The position numbers were made by a program, and so were the translations under genes. Source: an uncultured Sphingomonas sp. (lineage in GTDB: Bacteria > Pseudomonadota > Alphaproteobacteria > Sphingomonadales > Sphingomonadaceae). From it: a stretch of 64,000 nt of DNA. Each line of letters begins with the position of its first letter. Position 1 is the stretch's first letter. The DNA is taken from positions 1-64,000 of the forward strand of contig CAJYLV010000008.1 in assembly GCA_913776255.1 (NCBI GenBank), written 5' to 3'. The notes beneath the pieces are model-generated. The model was not told where the DNA came from. It did no database searches and saw only the letters and a list, made by a program, of their open reading frames with translations. Below, one piece after another: positions 1-7,603 of the stretch.

Positions 1-344
1 AGCTCGGGTCCGAACTCGAGGATGTCGGACACCTGCACCTGCACCTTGCGACAGCCGTCGTAGGTCGTCAGCGTGATGTTGCCCTTCTTGCCCCCGATCG
101 CCGCGTCATACTCCTGCGCCAGCAGCGTCTGAAACTCGGCGACCTCGTTGAAGGCATCGCGCTTGAACCGCGTCAGGACATCGCGGATCGAGGCGGCCGA
201 ACCGGTGGCCTTGCGCACCAACTCGTCCATCAGCAGGTCGGTGGCCTTCACCGTCGAGAGCGGCACCAGCGCGCCCTTCGCATCACGCAGATACGGCTGC
301 CCGGCAACATCGATCGCGTCCGGATGCGCGCGCGGCGCGGTCAT
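1..344 (-). CDS. DUF3164 family Mu-like phage protein, 3' end missing
   Basis: The frame starts at the ATG at 344-342 and runs off the left edge, so the C-terminus is missing. The visible 114 residues match the DUF3164 family of transposable (Mu-like) phages. A central stretch on uptake into the phage early region (residues about 40-75, FQTLLAQEYDAAIGGKKGN) is followed by the family hallmark NITLTTYDGCRKVQVQV. Family members sit in the early region of Mu-type phages; their biochemical role is not established to my knowledge. The ATG overlaps the stop of the upstream small gene (ATGA), which supports both the start and co-transcription. It places Mu-type genes in the same element as a tyrosine integrase, about 15 kb away. 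Confidence 0.85.
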   Translation of the reverse strand, partial: MTAPRAHPDAIDVAGQPYLRDAKGALVPLSTVKATDLLMDELVRKATGSAASIRDVLTRFKRDAFNEVAEFQTLLAQEYDAAIGGKKGNITLTTYDGCRKVQVQVSDILEFGPE

Positions 345-526
345 GCGGCCACGCCCGGGCTGCTGGCCGCCATCGTCACCGCCGCGACATCACCGACTGC
401 GAGCATCGCGCGTTGCCCGCGCTCGGCCAGAACGTACAGTGCCTCGAGCTGCGCGCGCTTGATCCGGACTTCCTCGCCGGGCAGCGCGGCGAGCTGCTGG
501 CGCGCGAGCGAAACGTTGATCATCAT
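341..526 (-). CDS. Small phage-type protein, 61 aa
   Basis: This short protein starts MMINVSLARQQLAAL and ends in an Ala-rich tail. I start it at the first of two consecutive ATG codons (526-524), because the preceding gene stops at 531 and this gene's stop overlaps the DUF3164 start by ATGA. The longer open frame upstream to 670 is the shadow of the neighbouring gene. It looks helical and charged (EEVRIKRAQLEALYVLAERG), with no recognised domain. The packed spacing on both sides suggests one transcript from 2001 down to the window edge. Function unknown. Confidence 0.6.
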   Translation of the reverse strand: MMINVSLARQQLAALPGEEVRIKRAQLEALYVLAERGQRAMLAVGDVAAVTMAASSPGVAA

Positions 527-530
527 CGGC

Positions 531-824
531 TCACCACAGCGCTGAGAGCCCGGACGGGCTGACGTGGAGCGGGTTGGCGGCGGGCTTCGCGCCTGCGCCG
601 CGGAACGATGCGATGACCCCGTGCACGATGGCGTGCGCGCGCTCTTCCAGATCGTGCAGATGCCGGACATCGCGCACGCCGCGCTCGACCTCGCTTCCGA
701 GATCCTGAAGGTCGCGAGCGGCCAGCGCGATCTCGTCGGAAAGGTGGCGCCGCTGCCGCCCGGTCGGGCGGGCAGCGGCGCGAGCGACTGGACCGGCGGG
801 GGTGCTTCGGTGCGGTTGGCTCAT
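531..824 (-). CDS. Hypothetical phage-type protein, 97 aa
   Basis: The 97-residue product begins MSQPHRSTPAGPVARAAARP and has a basic, proline/alanine-rich N-terminus. A helical central part (residues about 28-75) is rich in acidic and basic pairs. I take the internal ATG at 824-822 because the upstream part of the open frame (to 1697) is the shadow of the 216-aa gene. The stop lies 4 bases before the next gene. No domain is recognised; its place suggests an early-region accessory protein of the element. Confidence 0.5.
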   Translation of the reverse strand: MSQPHRSTPAGPVARAAARPTGRQRRHLSDEIALAARDLQDLGSEVERGVRDVRHLHDLEERAHAIVHGVIASFRGAGAKPAANPLHVSPSGLSALW

Positions 825-931
825 GGCGTGGACCCCTGACGCAGATCGCGCGCGCCAACCGCGAGGGTGACGCGCGCCGGATGGAGCTGTCGCGGGGTCG
901 TTTCTGGCGGTTGCGTGGCGATTTCGCACCC

Positions 932-960
932 TGCACCTTCGTGCAGTGTACGAACGTGCA
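932..960. promoter_or_regulatory. Two tandem 14-bp near-palindromes, possible operator
   Basis: TGCACCTTCGTGCA (932-945) and TGTACGAACGTGCA (947-960) are each nearly self-complementary. When one is reversed, they match each other at 12 of 14 positions. They lie 15 bp apart centre to centre, in the gap between the 216-aa gene (stop at 965) and the 97-aa gene (start at 824). A dimeric repressor site or an RNA hairpin pair would both fit. No T-run follows, so a simple terminator is less likely. Confidence 0.4.
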
Positions 961-964
961 GGGG

Positions 965-1615
965 TCAGGAGGCGACCACCTCGCCGCGGCCGAAGCGGCT
1001 CCACCAGGTCGACAGCGCCGCGCGCACCAGCATGCGGGTCCGCGGCACGCTGAGCGCGTGGCGATGCGCAGCGATCGTCAGCCCGACGTCGCGTGCGACG
1101 ATCGCGAGCATCGCCTCGGGCTGCGCGATCGATCGCAGCCACCATTCCAGCGCGTACCGCCCGTCGGCGACGTGGAGCCGCGGTAGCTCGACAACGTCGC
1201 CGCCCCCGCCGTTGCCACCGGTGCGCGTCTCCCAACTGGCGGTGCGGTACGGCGTGTCGGCGATGATCGCGCGGTAGGTCGTCGCGATCTTGTCGGCGGC
1301 CGCGAGCTGGTCGGCGTCGATCGCGCCGGTCTGGTAGAGCCGGGCGATCGCGCCGGCGCGGCGGTTGCGCGCATCGAGGTGCGCGATCGTCTCGGCCGTG
1401 CCCTGCTTGCCGCCGAACCGCTCGATCAGCGACACGCGCTGCTCGACACCGTCCGCCAGCGTCCGGCCGGCGGCGATCAGGCGCGCTTTCTCGGCGCGCC
1501 ACTCGATCTTCGACATGCCCTTCGGCTTCTTGCCGACATCGGGCTTCGGCCGCGGAAGACCAAGCACGAGATGATCGAAGCGCTGCTGCTCGCGCGCGGT
1601 GGTGGCAAGTTTCAT
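965..1615 (-). CDS. Phage-associated hypothetical protein, 216 aa
   Basis: The 216-residue product has a basic N-terminal third (residues 20-50, GKKPKGMSKIEWRAEKARL). A long helical middle follows (GGKQGTAETIAHLDARNRRAGAIARLYQ, about 68-96), then a C-terminal part where residues about 165-205 could form a helix-turn-helix followed by a helix ending WWSRFGR. I do not recognise a family with certainty. It starts 11 bases after the stop of the 124-aa gene and belongs to the same minus-strand early block as the DUF3164 gene. A DNA-binding role is only an inference from charge and context. Confidence 0.65.
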   Translation of the reverse strand: MKLATTAREQQRFDHLVLGLPRPKPDVGKKPKGMSKIEWRAEKARLIAAGRTLADGVEQRVSLIERFGGKQGTAETIAHLDARNRRAGAIARLYQTGAIDADQLAAADKIATTYRAIIADTPYRTASWETRTGGNGGGGDVVELPRLHVADGRYALEWWLRSIAQPEAMLAIVARDVGLTIAAHRHALSVPRTRMLVRAALSTWWSRFGRGEVVAS

Positions 1616-1626
1616 GACAGCCCCGG

Positions 1627-2001
1627 CTAGATGGTGCCGGGAAGATGCTCGAACGGAGGAACGAGGGGCAGCTGCTCAATCGTGCAGGGTACCGCACTCT
1701 CCGGCGCGCCGAACCACCGGGCGTGCAGCCATTCCTGCGGACCCAACCATTCCTCGATCAGCCGGCGGCACAGGCTAAGATCGCGGATGCGAATACCCCG
1801 CTGCGCGGCGATCGCCCGGTCAATGCACTTCAGCCGAACGAGCGCGTCGACATGCTGCTTCACCCGCGAGATGCTGATCCGCGGCACCATCGCGCGGCCG
1901 ATTTCGTCGTAGCAGGGGCACACGCCGAAACGGACGATGTTCTCAACGATGATGGCCAGCACCTGCACGCGACGCGGCGCTGCTGGTCGCTCGCCTAACA
2001 T
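1627..2001 (-). CDS. Winged-helix-like phage protein, 124 aa
   Basis: The N-terminal 60 residues read as a winged-helix or HTH unit of the kind used to scan DNA: a helix (VQVLAIIVENIVRFG), a turn with CPCYDEIGRAM, then a recognition-like helix ISISRVKQHVDALVRL. The C-terminal half (IEEWLGPQEWLHARWFG) is unassigned. It is the first gene of the minus-strand block, and the 118-bp gap upstream (2002-2119) is the likely promoter region for the run down to position 1. A regulator of the element's early genes is plausible but not shown. Confidence 0.6.
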   Translation of the reverse strand: MLGERPAAPRRVQVLAIIVENIVRFGVCPCYDEIGRAMVPRISISRVKQHVDALVRLKCIDRAIAAQRGIRIRDLSLCRRLIEEWLGPQEWLHARWFGAPESAVPCTIEQLPLVPPFEHLPGTI

Positions 2002-2119
2002 GCACCGCAGATAGTCTGGTCGGCGATGAAAAGAAAGTGACAGCCGGCGAATGGAGGAAGCGAGGCGATCGACATCTTCTGATGTTTGCAGTCTCGCTCC
2101 TGCGCATCCCCGCGACCGA

Positions 2120-2458
2120 TTAACAGAAATTTTTAGGCGAGGGGCACCTTGTTACAAACACCTCCGACCTTTCTTCGGTCGGGGAATGCCAAGTGGGGCT
2201 CGGCTTGTAAACATTAGTTAGGTAGTGGTTGACTCTGAAAACTTTGAATAGGACGGTGCCGCTGTACTGAATATACTCCCCTACACGAGGGGACGCGGAT
2301 AACGCGGCATCTACAGCCGGATTAAACCTTCCGTCCGACGTTGCCTCATAAATTCTAACTAGGAGCATGCCTGACGGAGGTATCGGACCTTGCGCAAGGC
2401 CTGGGGTCGCACCGATTGCCCCTGCTGTGAGAATGCCGGCGAGAAAGACACGACTCAT
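2120..2458 (-). CDS. Small secreted protein, 112 aa
   Basis: The N-terminus MSRVFLAGILTAGAIGATPG is a typical signal peptide with likely cleavage after GLAQ (residue 23). This leaves a mature protein of about 89 residues without a recognised domain, ending in two cysteines (TRCPSPKNFC). Base composition is clearly more AT-rich than the chromosome to the right, as in the rest of the 2.1-5.0 kb patch. Nothing upstream marks an operon; the nearest minus-strand gene is the 51-aa membrane protein 172 bp away. Presumably periplasmic or exported cargo of the element. Confidence 0.5.
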   Translation of the reverse strand: MSRVFLAGILTAGAIGATPGLAQGPIPPSGMLLVRIYEATSDGRFNPAVDAALSASPRVGEYIQYSGTVLFKVFRVNHYLTNVYKPSPTWHSPTEERSEVFVTRCPSPKNFC

Positions 2459-2525
2459 AGCGTCATCTCCTGTTCTGCGCGAAAAATCTTCCCGAAGCAG
2501 GAAGAGGTGTCAATGACCGTGACGA

Positions 2526-2610
2526 GGGTGGAGCAACCCTCCGCCGCGGTCGGCTCTTCGCCTCGGCGCAAGCGCCGTACAGCGCCGATTGTACCCGCCA
2601 AATACCCGCA
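2526..2610. repeat. Copy A of an imperfect repeat flanking the AAA/DUF4276 pair
   Basis: About 85 bases here match 5092-5170 in the same orientation. Shared blocks include CTCCGCC, GGTCGGCTCTTC/GGTCAGCTCTTC and GTACCCGCnnAATACCCGC. By hand alignment roughly three quarters of positions agree, with small gaps. The left end can fold into a GGTGGAG/CTCCGCC hairpin (2527-2545). No gene was accepted here; the overlapping 116-aa frame is the other frame of this repeat and of the small membrane gene. Confidence 0.5.
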
Positions 2611-2630
2611 AGCTGCTGGCCGGCGTTGCC

Positions 2631-2786
2631 TCAGCCGCAGCGATACTCGCAGAAAGAGAACACGATATAGAAGACGTAGAGGATCGGTAGGACGGCCAGA
2701 AGCAGGCAGCCCCAGCCTAAAGCCTTGTAGACGGGCTCCGGCTCTTCGCTCCAGCTGGGGGGCTCTGGTTGCTGATCGTTGTCCAT
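2631..2786 (-). CDS. Small single-span membrane protein, 51 aa
   Basis: A short frame from ATG 2786-2784 encodes 51 residues. There is an acidic, proline-rich N-terminus (MDNDQQPEPPSWSEEPEP), then one clear hydrophobic span (about residues 23-45, GWGCLLLAVLPILYVFYIVF), and a short tail ending CEYRCG. This pattern is not expected from random frames at this GC. It lies 165 bp downstream of the DUF4276 gene on the same strand, so it could be an added membrane component, but it has no obvious Shine-Dalgarno sequence. Function unknown. Confidence 0.4.
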   Translation of the reverse strand: MDNDQQPEPPSWSEEPEPVYKALGWGCLLLAVLPILYVFYIVFSFCEYRCG

Positions 2787-2845
2787 GCGGTAACGTACAG
2801 GGCAAAAGCGGATCTTGCGACGGTGATCCGCACCGCGTTCAGGAA

Positions 2846-2864
2846 GGCGGAGATACCCTCCGCC
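2846..2864. repeat. Short hairpin GGCGGAG/CTCCGCC
   Basis: A perfect 7-bp stem with a 5-nt loop sits in the gap between the DUF4276 stop (2951) and the 51-aa gene. The same stem letters occur in repeat copies A (2527-2545, imperfect) and B (5093-5111, 8-bp perfect stem). It may be a third, shorter relative of that repeat or a weak transcription stop. Confidence 0.35.
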
Positions 2865-2950
2865 TCGATTGACTCCTCTGCCCTTGCAAAGGCCCGAAAT
2901 TTCCCATTGTTACCCGCCCCATCCCCCACAAGGGATATGCTAATAACCCC

Positions 2951-3610
2951 CTACTCAATACAGCCTATATGTTGCAGACACCGGACAAGTGCGGCCTCAA
3001 AACTCTGATATGAAGAAGACCTCCTAAGTTGAGCAAGATCTTGTCGCTGCGCGATTGCAGGGAAAAGTTGTTCAACTCGCGCGCGGCGTCGCCGAGGACC
3101 CGCTACTTGACCTAAGGCGGTGTCCAGCGTCGCCTTAGGATCTACAAGGCGCTCTGCCGCCGCGGCATCCTTGGGCAGACCAAGCTCACGGAAATCGCCG
3201 CTATACCCAAGAGCCCCCAAGACTGCTGACGGGTCCGCGAGCACCCATGCCTCGGTTTCATGCCGGGGCGCCACTTGCACGCATCTTTCAGTGGGCCACT
3301 GACAAATCTCATACATACGCTGACAGTAGCTTCCGGAGCGGCTCGCCAAAGTCTCGGCCAATCCCCGCCCGCCAGTGTCAGCATGTATGAATACTATCTC
3401 GAAAGCGTCTTTCGCGTCGCACGCCTCATTCGCGACGTCGTCAACCACTCTACCGTTCCGCCCAAGCCGGACACTCGGAGTTGCGGGCACATCTGAGTTG
3501 TGGATTCCGCGCTCGGCGATGATGTCCTCCAGTATTCGCGGAAGTAGCACCTCAAGGTAGACGGCATCAGTCGCACCTTCATGAAAGGTTGCCCAGCTGA
3601 CGTAGGTCAC
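2951..3610 (-). CDS. DUF4276 family protein, TOPRIM-like partner of an AAA ATPase
   Basis: The 219-aa product fits DUF4276. It has an early acidic motif EGATDAVYLEVLLPRIL (residues 11-27) with the Glu that starts TOPRIM-like folds. A strand ending in an Asp follows (IVFIHADTGGRG, about 73-84), and then the family hallmark HETEAWVLADPSAV (about 116-129). TOPRIM-like partners of AAA ATPases act as nucleases in several phage-defence systems; nuclease activity here is inferred. Its ATG (3610-3608) overlaps the ATPase stop at 3607 by ATGA, so the two are translationally coupled. It is AT-richer than the chromosome, as is its partner. Confidence 0.7.
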   Translation of the reverse strand: MTYVSWATFHEGATDAVYLEVLLPRILEDIIAERGIHNSDVPATPSVRLGRNGRVVDDVANEACDAKDAFEIVFIHADTGGRGLAETLASRSGSYCQRMYEICQWPTERCVQVAPRHETEAWVLADPSAVLGALGYSGDFRELGLPKDAAAAERLVDPKATLDTALGQVAGPRRRRARVEQLFPAIAQRQDLAQLRRSSSYQSFEAALVRCLQHIGCIE

Positions 3611-4941
3611 GCGGCATCAACCGGGTGCTGAAGCAGGCGTTCCACTTCAGCTCGAACGAGATGTTTAGCCGGATCGTATAGGTCGCTGCTATCTTGAATG
3701 CCTCCACGCATGCGAGTGCGTGTTATGCGCTTCTTGGATCCTGGCTCGATTGTTGTCACTGAGTCCGCGACGATAATCTCTTCGTTCCTAAGCTCCATCA
3801 TGACTTTGGGAGAGTGAGTATTTAAAATTATCTGAAATATCGGACGTTCAGCATTGACATCAAGGCTGGCGGCATCTCTTAAAAATTCTACCAGCATCGG
3901 AATTCTGCCTTCGTGGACGCCGTTCTCTGGTTCTTCAAAGCATAGCGTTCCTCTTCTCGCCGGATCATTCAGCACCGTGAGAAGGGCTAACAGCCTCAGG
4001 GTACCATCCGAAATAACACGAGAGCTAAATCGCAGATCGCCAGCGAACCGGACGCTGAAACTATATTGTCGTTGATTTAGGTCACTTCCCGCATGCAAGC
4101 CCGCCACCGAAGGTATCAAGGCTGCAAGGTCCGCCGCTATGTCTGCCAGTACCCCGTCAGGGCGAGTGTCAGTGCTAGTCTCAGTCTGCAGTCTTGCCAA
4201 CACGGCGGCGAGGTTTGATGCGTCCGACTTCAATATCGTGGATTCGAAACGATCATTCGCTAAGCGCGCTGCAGTAGGATTGATTTCGAGGAACCTAAGT
4301 GACGCGAGCATCTCTTTGAGTGCGTACAGATGCGGGAACTCGGCTGTCGCGACCGTCGACAGCGCGGTCCGCGGAGCCTCGCGCAAGGGAAATTGAACTG
4401 GCCGCCCATGCTTCTGGCGTCCATCTTGGCGTACTTGCAGCGCATCTCCAGTCTCATTCACCTTGATGAACGGACGAACTGTCGAATTGTAATTAGGCTT
4501 AAGCACCTGCAGAAAAGTAGCTCGATCCTCTGAGCGCTTTAATGCTCTACAGAACTCATCTCTTACGAAGACGCCTGGTGGCGATCCATCCTCCCCATTG
4601 CTGATCCCGAGCTTTAGCTCATATCGCAAGCGTTGCGCGGGAATCTCAAAAGATCTGCCAAAAGCATCAATTCCCCGCCTGTCCAAATAAACCTCAACTG
4701 CAAACGTGATGCAGTCGCCAACACCATCAACTGTCTGCCTAAAAAATTCTTCAGGCTCTCCTCTTAGCCCTTTCATTGCAGATCTTACATCGGTCTGGGA
4801 TAAAGCAGATATGAGTTGGATGGCGTCAAATAAATTAGACTTCCCGCTTGCGTTAGGCCCGACAATTGCGGTCATCGGCTTCAGATCAAGCTCGAACTTA
4901 GCGAACGTCTTGAAGCCATCGATTTCAATTCGCGTCAGCAT
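3607..4941 (-). CDS. AAA family ATPase of OLD/SMC type, defence-like
   Basis: This 444-aa protein has the layout of AAA_15/AAA_21 ATPases. It opens with an ABC/SMC-like strand (MLTRIEIDGFKTF) and has Walker A GPNASGKSN at 28-36. A long helical/insert region runs from about 50 to 300. The signature-like SDGTLRLLAL lies at 311-320, Walker B LCFEEPENGVH at 333-343, and the H-loop NTHSP at 374-378. All motifs look intact. Such ATPases paired with a small TOPRIM-like protein include PARIS (AriA/AriB) and other abortive systems; here the partner is DUF4276. It lies in an integrated element and has lower GC than its neighbours. The start at 4941 gives the standard family N-terminus. I infer an antiviral function; it is not proven by sequence. 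Confidence 0.8.
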   Translation of the reverse strand: MLTRIEIDGFKTFAKFELDLKPMTAIVGPNASGKSNLFDAIQLISALSQTDVRSAMKGLRGEPEEFFRQTVDGVGDCITFAVEVYLDRRGIDAFGRSFEIPAQRLRYELKLGISNGEDGSPPGVFVRDEFCRALKRSEDRATFLQVLKPNYNSTVRPFIKVNETGDALQVRQDGRQKHGRPVQFPLREAPRTALSTVATAEFPHLYALKEMLASLRFLEINPTAARLANDRFESTILKSDASNLAAVLARLQTETSTDTRPDGVLADIAADLAALIPSVAGLHAGSDLNQRQYSFSVRFAGDLRFSSRVISDGTLRLLALLTVLNDPARRGTLCFEEPENGVHEGRIPMLVEFLRDAASLDVNAERPIFQIILNTHSPKVMMELRNEEIIVADSVTTIEPGSKKRITRTRMRGGIQDSSDLYDPAKHLVRAEVERLLQHPVDAA

Positions 4942-5320
4942 ATCGCATCTTAAGACCAGTTTGAGGAGCTAACAAGCGCTCATTAAGAGGCATGTCCGTG
5001 GGGGATCATGACGTTCGATCCGACATGGCGATTAATCACTGATGAGCCGCGAGGTAGAGCACACGTCCACCGCAATCGGTTAAGCGGCATCAGGCGGAGG
5101 CGTCCTCCGCCCCGGTCAGCTCTTCTCCTCAGGCGAGAAGGCGAACCAAGGCGATCGTACCCGCGTAATACCCGCCGTTCGATATCCGCGTTCACCGCCA
5201 CCCGCCCCGTATCAGCGCGAGTACCGGTCCCACCTGACCGCAGCGCCGGCCGCGATCGCGTTTCAGGACAGCGATCGATCATTCTCAGCTCGACCGTCCG
5301 TAAGAGTAACGCCGATCCTC
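4942..5320. other. 379-bp gap with repeat copy B
   Basis: This is the upstream region of the AAA ATPase gene and the downstream region of the CHASE2-EAL gene. The only structure I can support is the repeat at 5092-5170. Short open frames across it (for example 5008-5376 on the plus strand) are Arg/Pro-rich shadows without start signals. The 60 bases before the ATPase start are AT-richer and probably hold its promoter, but I see no convincing -35/-10 pair. Confidence 0.5.
5092..5170. repeat. Copy B of the imperfect repeat flanking the AAA/DUF4276 pair
   Basis: This stretch is related to 2526-2610 in the same orientation. It opens with a perfect 8-bp hairpin GGCGGAGG-CGT-CCTCCGCC (5093-5111). 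It then shares CCGGTCAGCTCTTC and GATCGTACCCGCGTAATACCCGC with copy A, apart from scattered changes and small gaps. The two copies lie on either side of the ATPase/DUF4276 genes and the 51-aa gene. Confidence 0.5.
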
Positions 5321-7603
5321 TTACCCGAGCTGTACCGCCAGCCGACCAGGCTCGATCCGGTCGTTCAAGCGTCTGACGAGAGCGTCAAACGGCATCGGCC
5401 GGTCGATGAAATAGCCTTGTGCATAGTCGCACGAGACGGAGCGAAGAAACGCTAAATTCTCGGCATCCTCGATCCCCTCGGCAACCACCTTAAGGCCCAG
5501 TGCGTGGGCGAGATCAATGGTGGAGCAGACAAGCTTGGCATCGCCTTCGCGCTCATGAGCGTATTGCACGAAGCTGCGATCGATCTTGAGCTCGCTCAGC
5601 GGCAATTCTCGAAGGTAACTAAGCGTCGATTGCCCGGTGCCGTAATCGTCCATTGAAATGGCCACCCCGCGACTGCGGAAATGACGTAGCGTTGCTGTCG
5701 CGGTAGCCGGATCCGACATGGCAGCAGACTCGGTAACCTCGAAGATCAACCCGTCGGGCGCAATCGGCGCGCTATCAAGCAGCTTGTCCACCGCGGCGAT
5801 AAACGCATGAGAGTCGAGCAGCTTGGCGGAGATGTTGACCGCCGCCGTCACCTCGTGGCCGCACGCGCGCCATTGTGCGGCATCAGCAATCACCTGTGCC
5901 AAGACGTGAAGGGTTAGTGGTCCAATCCGGTCCGTCTGTTCGGCCAGCGGAATGAAGGCACCCGGCGACACAAATCCGTGATCGGGGTGTCGCCATCGCA
6001 CCAGCGCCTCGACGCTGGCGATCCGGTCGGTCGCGAGCGCAAGCTTGGGCTGATAATGCACCTCGATGTGCCCCGCGGCGATCGCCGCGTCGAGCTCACC
6101 CATCAGCGATACCGCATTCTCGACGCGTTGGCGGTTCAGGGCTGCACGACGCCAGAATACGCCCGCCGAAGCGGCCTCGCCGGCCGCCAACGCTGCGGCG
6201 GCCATGTCACCGTCCTCAGCCACGCCAAGCGCGACGGCGACATCGACCTTACGCCCTGCAATTTCGACGGGCTGGAGCAGTAAGGTACGCAGGGTCGCCA
6301 GCACGTCCTCGACGATCTCGCTAGTCGGCATCAATAGTGCGAGCTGGTGGCTGCGAACGCGATAGACGATGTCGTAAGCGCTGCAGAGCCGCAGCCGCTC
6401 TGCGGTACGAACGATGCCCTGCGCGACCTGCGCGGCGTCGAACACCGCAGACAATTCTTCGAGATTGGTGAGCTGTACGACACACGCGACCCCTCCCCGG
6501 CCCCCGCCCTCGCTGGCCATCGCTCGCTGATTGGGCAGCCCGGTCGTTTCGTCATGCAGCCGCCCCTTGCGGAAACGGCGAAATATGTCTCGAGCGGCAA
6601 ACAGCCCTCCCGCTGTAGACAGCATCAGCCAGCCTAGGCCGAGCGGAAAGTGGATCGCCAGCCAACGCTGCGCCGCCAGAACCACGACAGCCAGCGTGAT
6701 CAGCCCGGCCGCGAAAATGCAGGCCGACACATCACGGCGACGCGCGCGGACACCTGGGATGCACAACAGCAAAGCCAGCGTGACGGTCGCCAGCGGCGTG
6801 CCGCGCGCCGGCACGCCGCGCAGCAGCGTCTCGGCGCCGAGCGCCTGGATGGTGACGCCGGGCAGAACACCACGCAGGGGCGCGGGGTAGCGATCCCCCA
6901 TCTCGATTGCGGTCGCACCGATCAGGATGTTACGCCCTCGCACCATTGCAGGATCGAAGGCGCCGCGCTCGACCGCGACAAAGCTTAAGCGTGGGATCGT
7001 TGCGGGATTTATCGAGAAGTCGACCGGATATTCGGCGTCGGCCTCGCCAGCACGCGCCGCTACATAAGCTGAAAGCGAAGGTCGCGGGGTTCCCGCGGTG
7101 ATCGTGGCAAGCGGCAGCGAGCGAACGAGCCCATCGACATCTGGCGAGAAGCTGACCGAAGCAAGCGCAGCATGCGCGCGAAACGCGCCAAGCGGCAAGG
7201 CGTCGAGCGTGCGGCGATCACCCGCCCCGGCCTGCTGACCGAACGTCGGCAAGGTCACCAAGCCCTCGGCGCGCTTAAGCGCTGCGGCGAAGGCGTGATC
7301 ATCGCCCGGCTCAGAAGCGCTGGAGAAGTCGACGTCGAAGACGATAGTCGCCGCCCCCGCCGCACGCAGCTGATCAACTACCGCGGCGTAATGACGCCGC
7401 GGCCATGGCCAGCGCCGGATCTCGGCGACGCTGCGTGCATCCATCTCGACGATCGCGACTTGCTGGCTGGCGGCGTGCGATTGGACCGCGAAACGTAGAG
7501 GCTCCAGCGCGCGCATGATCGGCCCGCCGATGTCGGGCAGCATTCCCGCCATGCCGACAAGCGCGGCGGCAAGGAGGATCAGTGCGTTGCTGGTCAGACG
7601 CAT
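5321..7603 (-). CDS. CHASE2 sensor with degenerate GGDEF and intact EAL (c-di-GMP phosphodiesterase)
   Basis: The 760-aa protein has an N-terminal anchor and a periplasmic CHASE2 sensor (about 30-260). Three membrane spans follow (about 270-337). The GGDEF-like domain (about 350-495) lacks the GGDEF active-site motif (YRVRSHQLALLMP in its place). The EAL domain (about 500-755) keeps every catalytic residue I can place: E532 (EALVRW), N590, E622/E625 (FEVTES), D652-D653, K673, E709 and Q729. It should hydrolyse cyclic di-GMP at the inner membrane in response to a periplasmic signal. Its ATG shares one base with the stop of the upstream transporter gene (TGATG), so it is coupled to secretion of the partner surface system. 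Confidence 0.9.
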   Translation of the reverse strand: MRLTSNALILLAAALVGMAGMLPDIGGPIMRALEPLRFAVQSHAASQQVAIVEMDARSVAEIRRWPWPRRHYAAVVDQLRAAGAATIVFDVDFSSASEPGDDHAFAAALKRAEGLVTLPTFGQQAGAGDRRTLDALPLGAFRAHAALASVSFSPDVDGLVRSLPLATITAGTPRPSLSAYVAARAGEADAEYPVDFSINPATIPRLSFVAVERGAFDPAMVRGRNILIGATAIEMGDRYPAPLRGVLPGVTIQALGAETLLRGVPARGTPLATVTLALLLCIPGVRARRRDVSACIFAAGLITLAVVVLAAQRWLAIHFPLGLGWLMLSTAGGLFAARDIFRRFRKGRLHDETTGLPNQRAMASEGGGRGGVACVVQLTNLEELSAVFDAAQVAQGIVRTAERLRLCSAYDIVYRVRSHQLALLMPTSEIVEDVLATLRTLLLQPVEIAGRKVDVAVALGVAEDGDMAAAALAAGEAASAGVFWRRAALNRQRVENAVSLMGELDAAIAAGHIEVHYQPKLALATDRIASVEALVRWRHPDHGFVSPGAFIPLAEQTDRIGPLTLHVLAQVIADAAQWRACGHEVTAAVNISAKLLDSHAFIAAVDKLLDSAPIAPDGLIFEVTESAAMSDPATATATLRHFRSRGVAISMDDYGTGQSTLSYLRELPLSELKIDRSFVQYAHEREGDAKLVCSTIDLAHALGLKVVAEGIEDAENLAFLRSVSCDYAQGYFIDRPMPFDALVRRLNDRIEPGRLAVQLG

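Noticed and set aside
2455..2805. A 116-codon minus-strand frame over the repeat copy A
   Set aside because: It is Arg-rich, crosses both the repeat and the better 51-aa membrane frame, and has no start signal.
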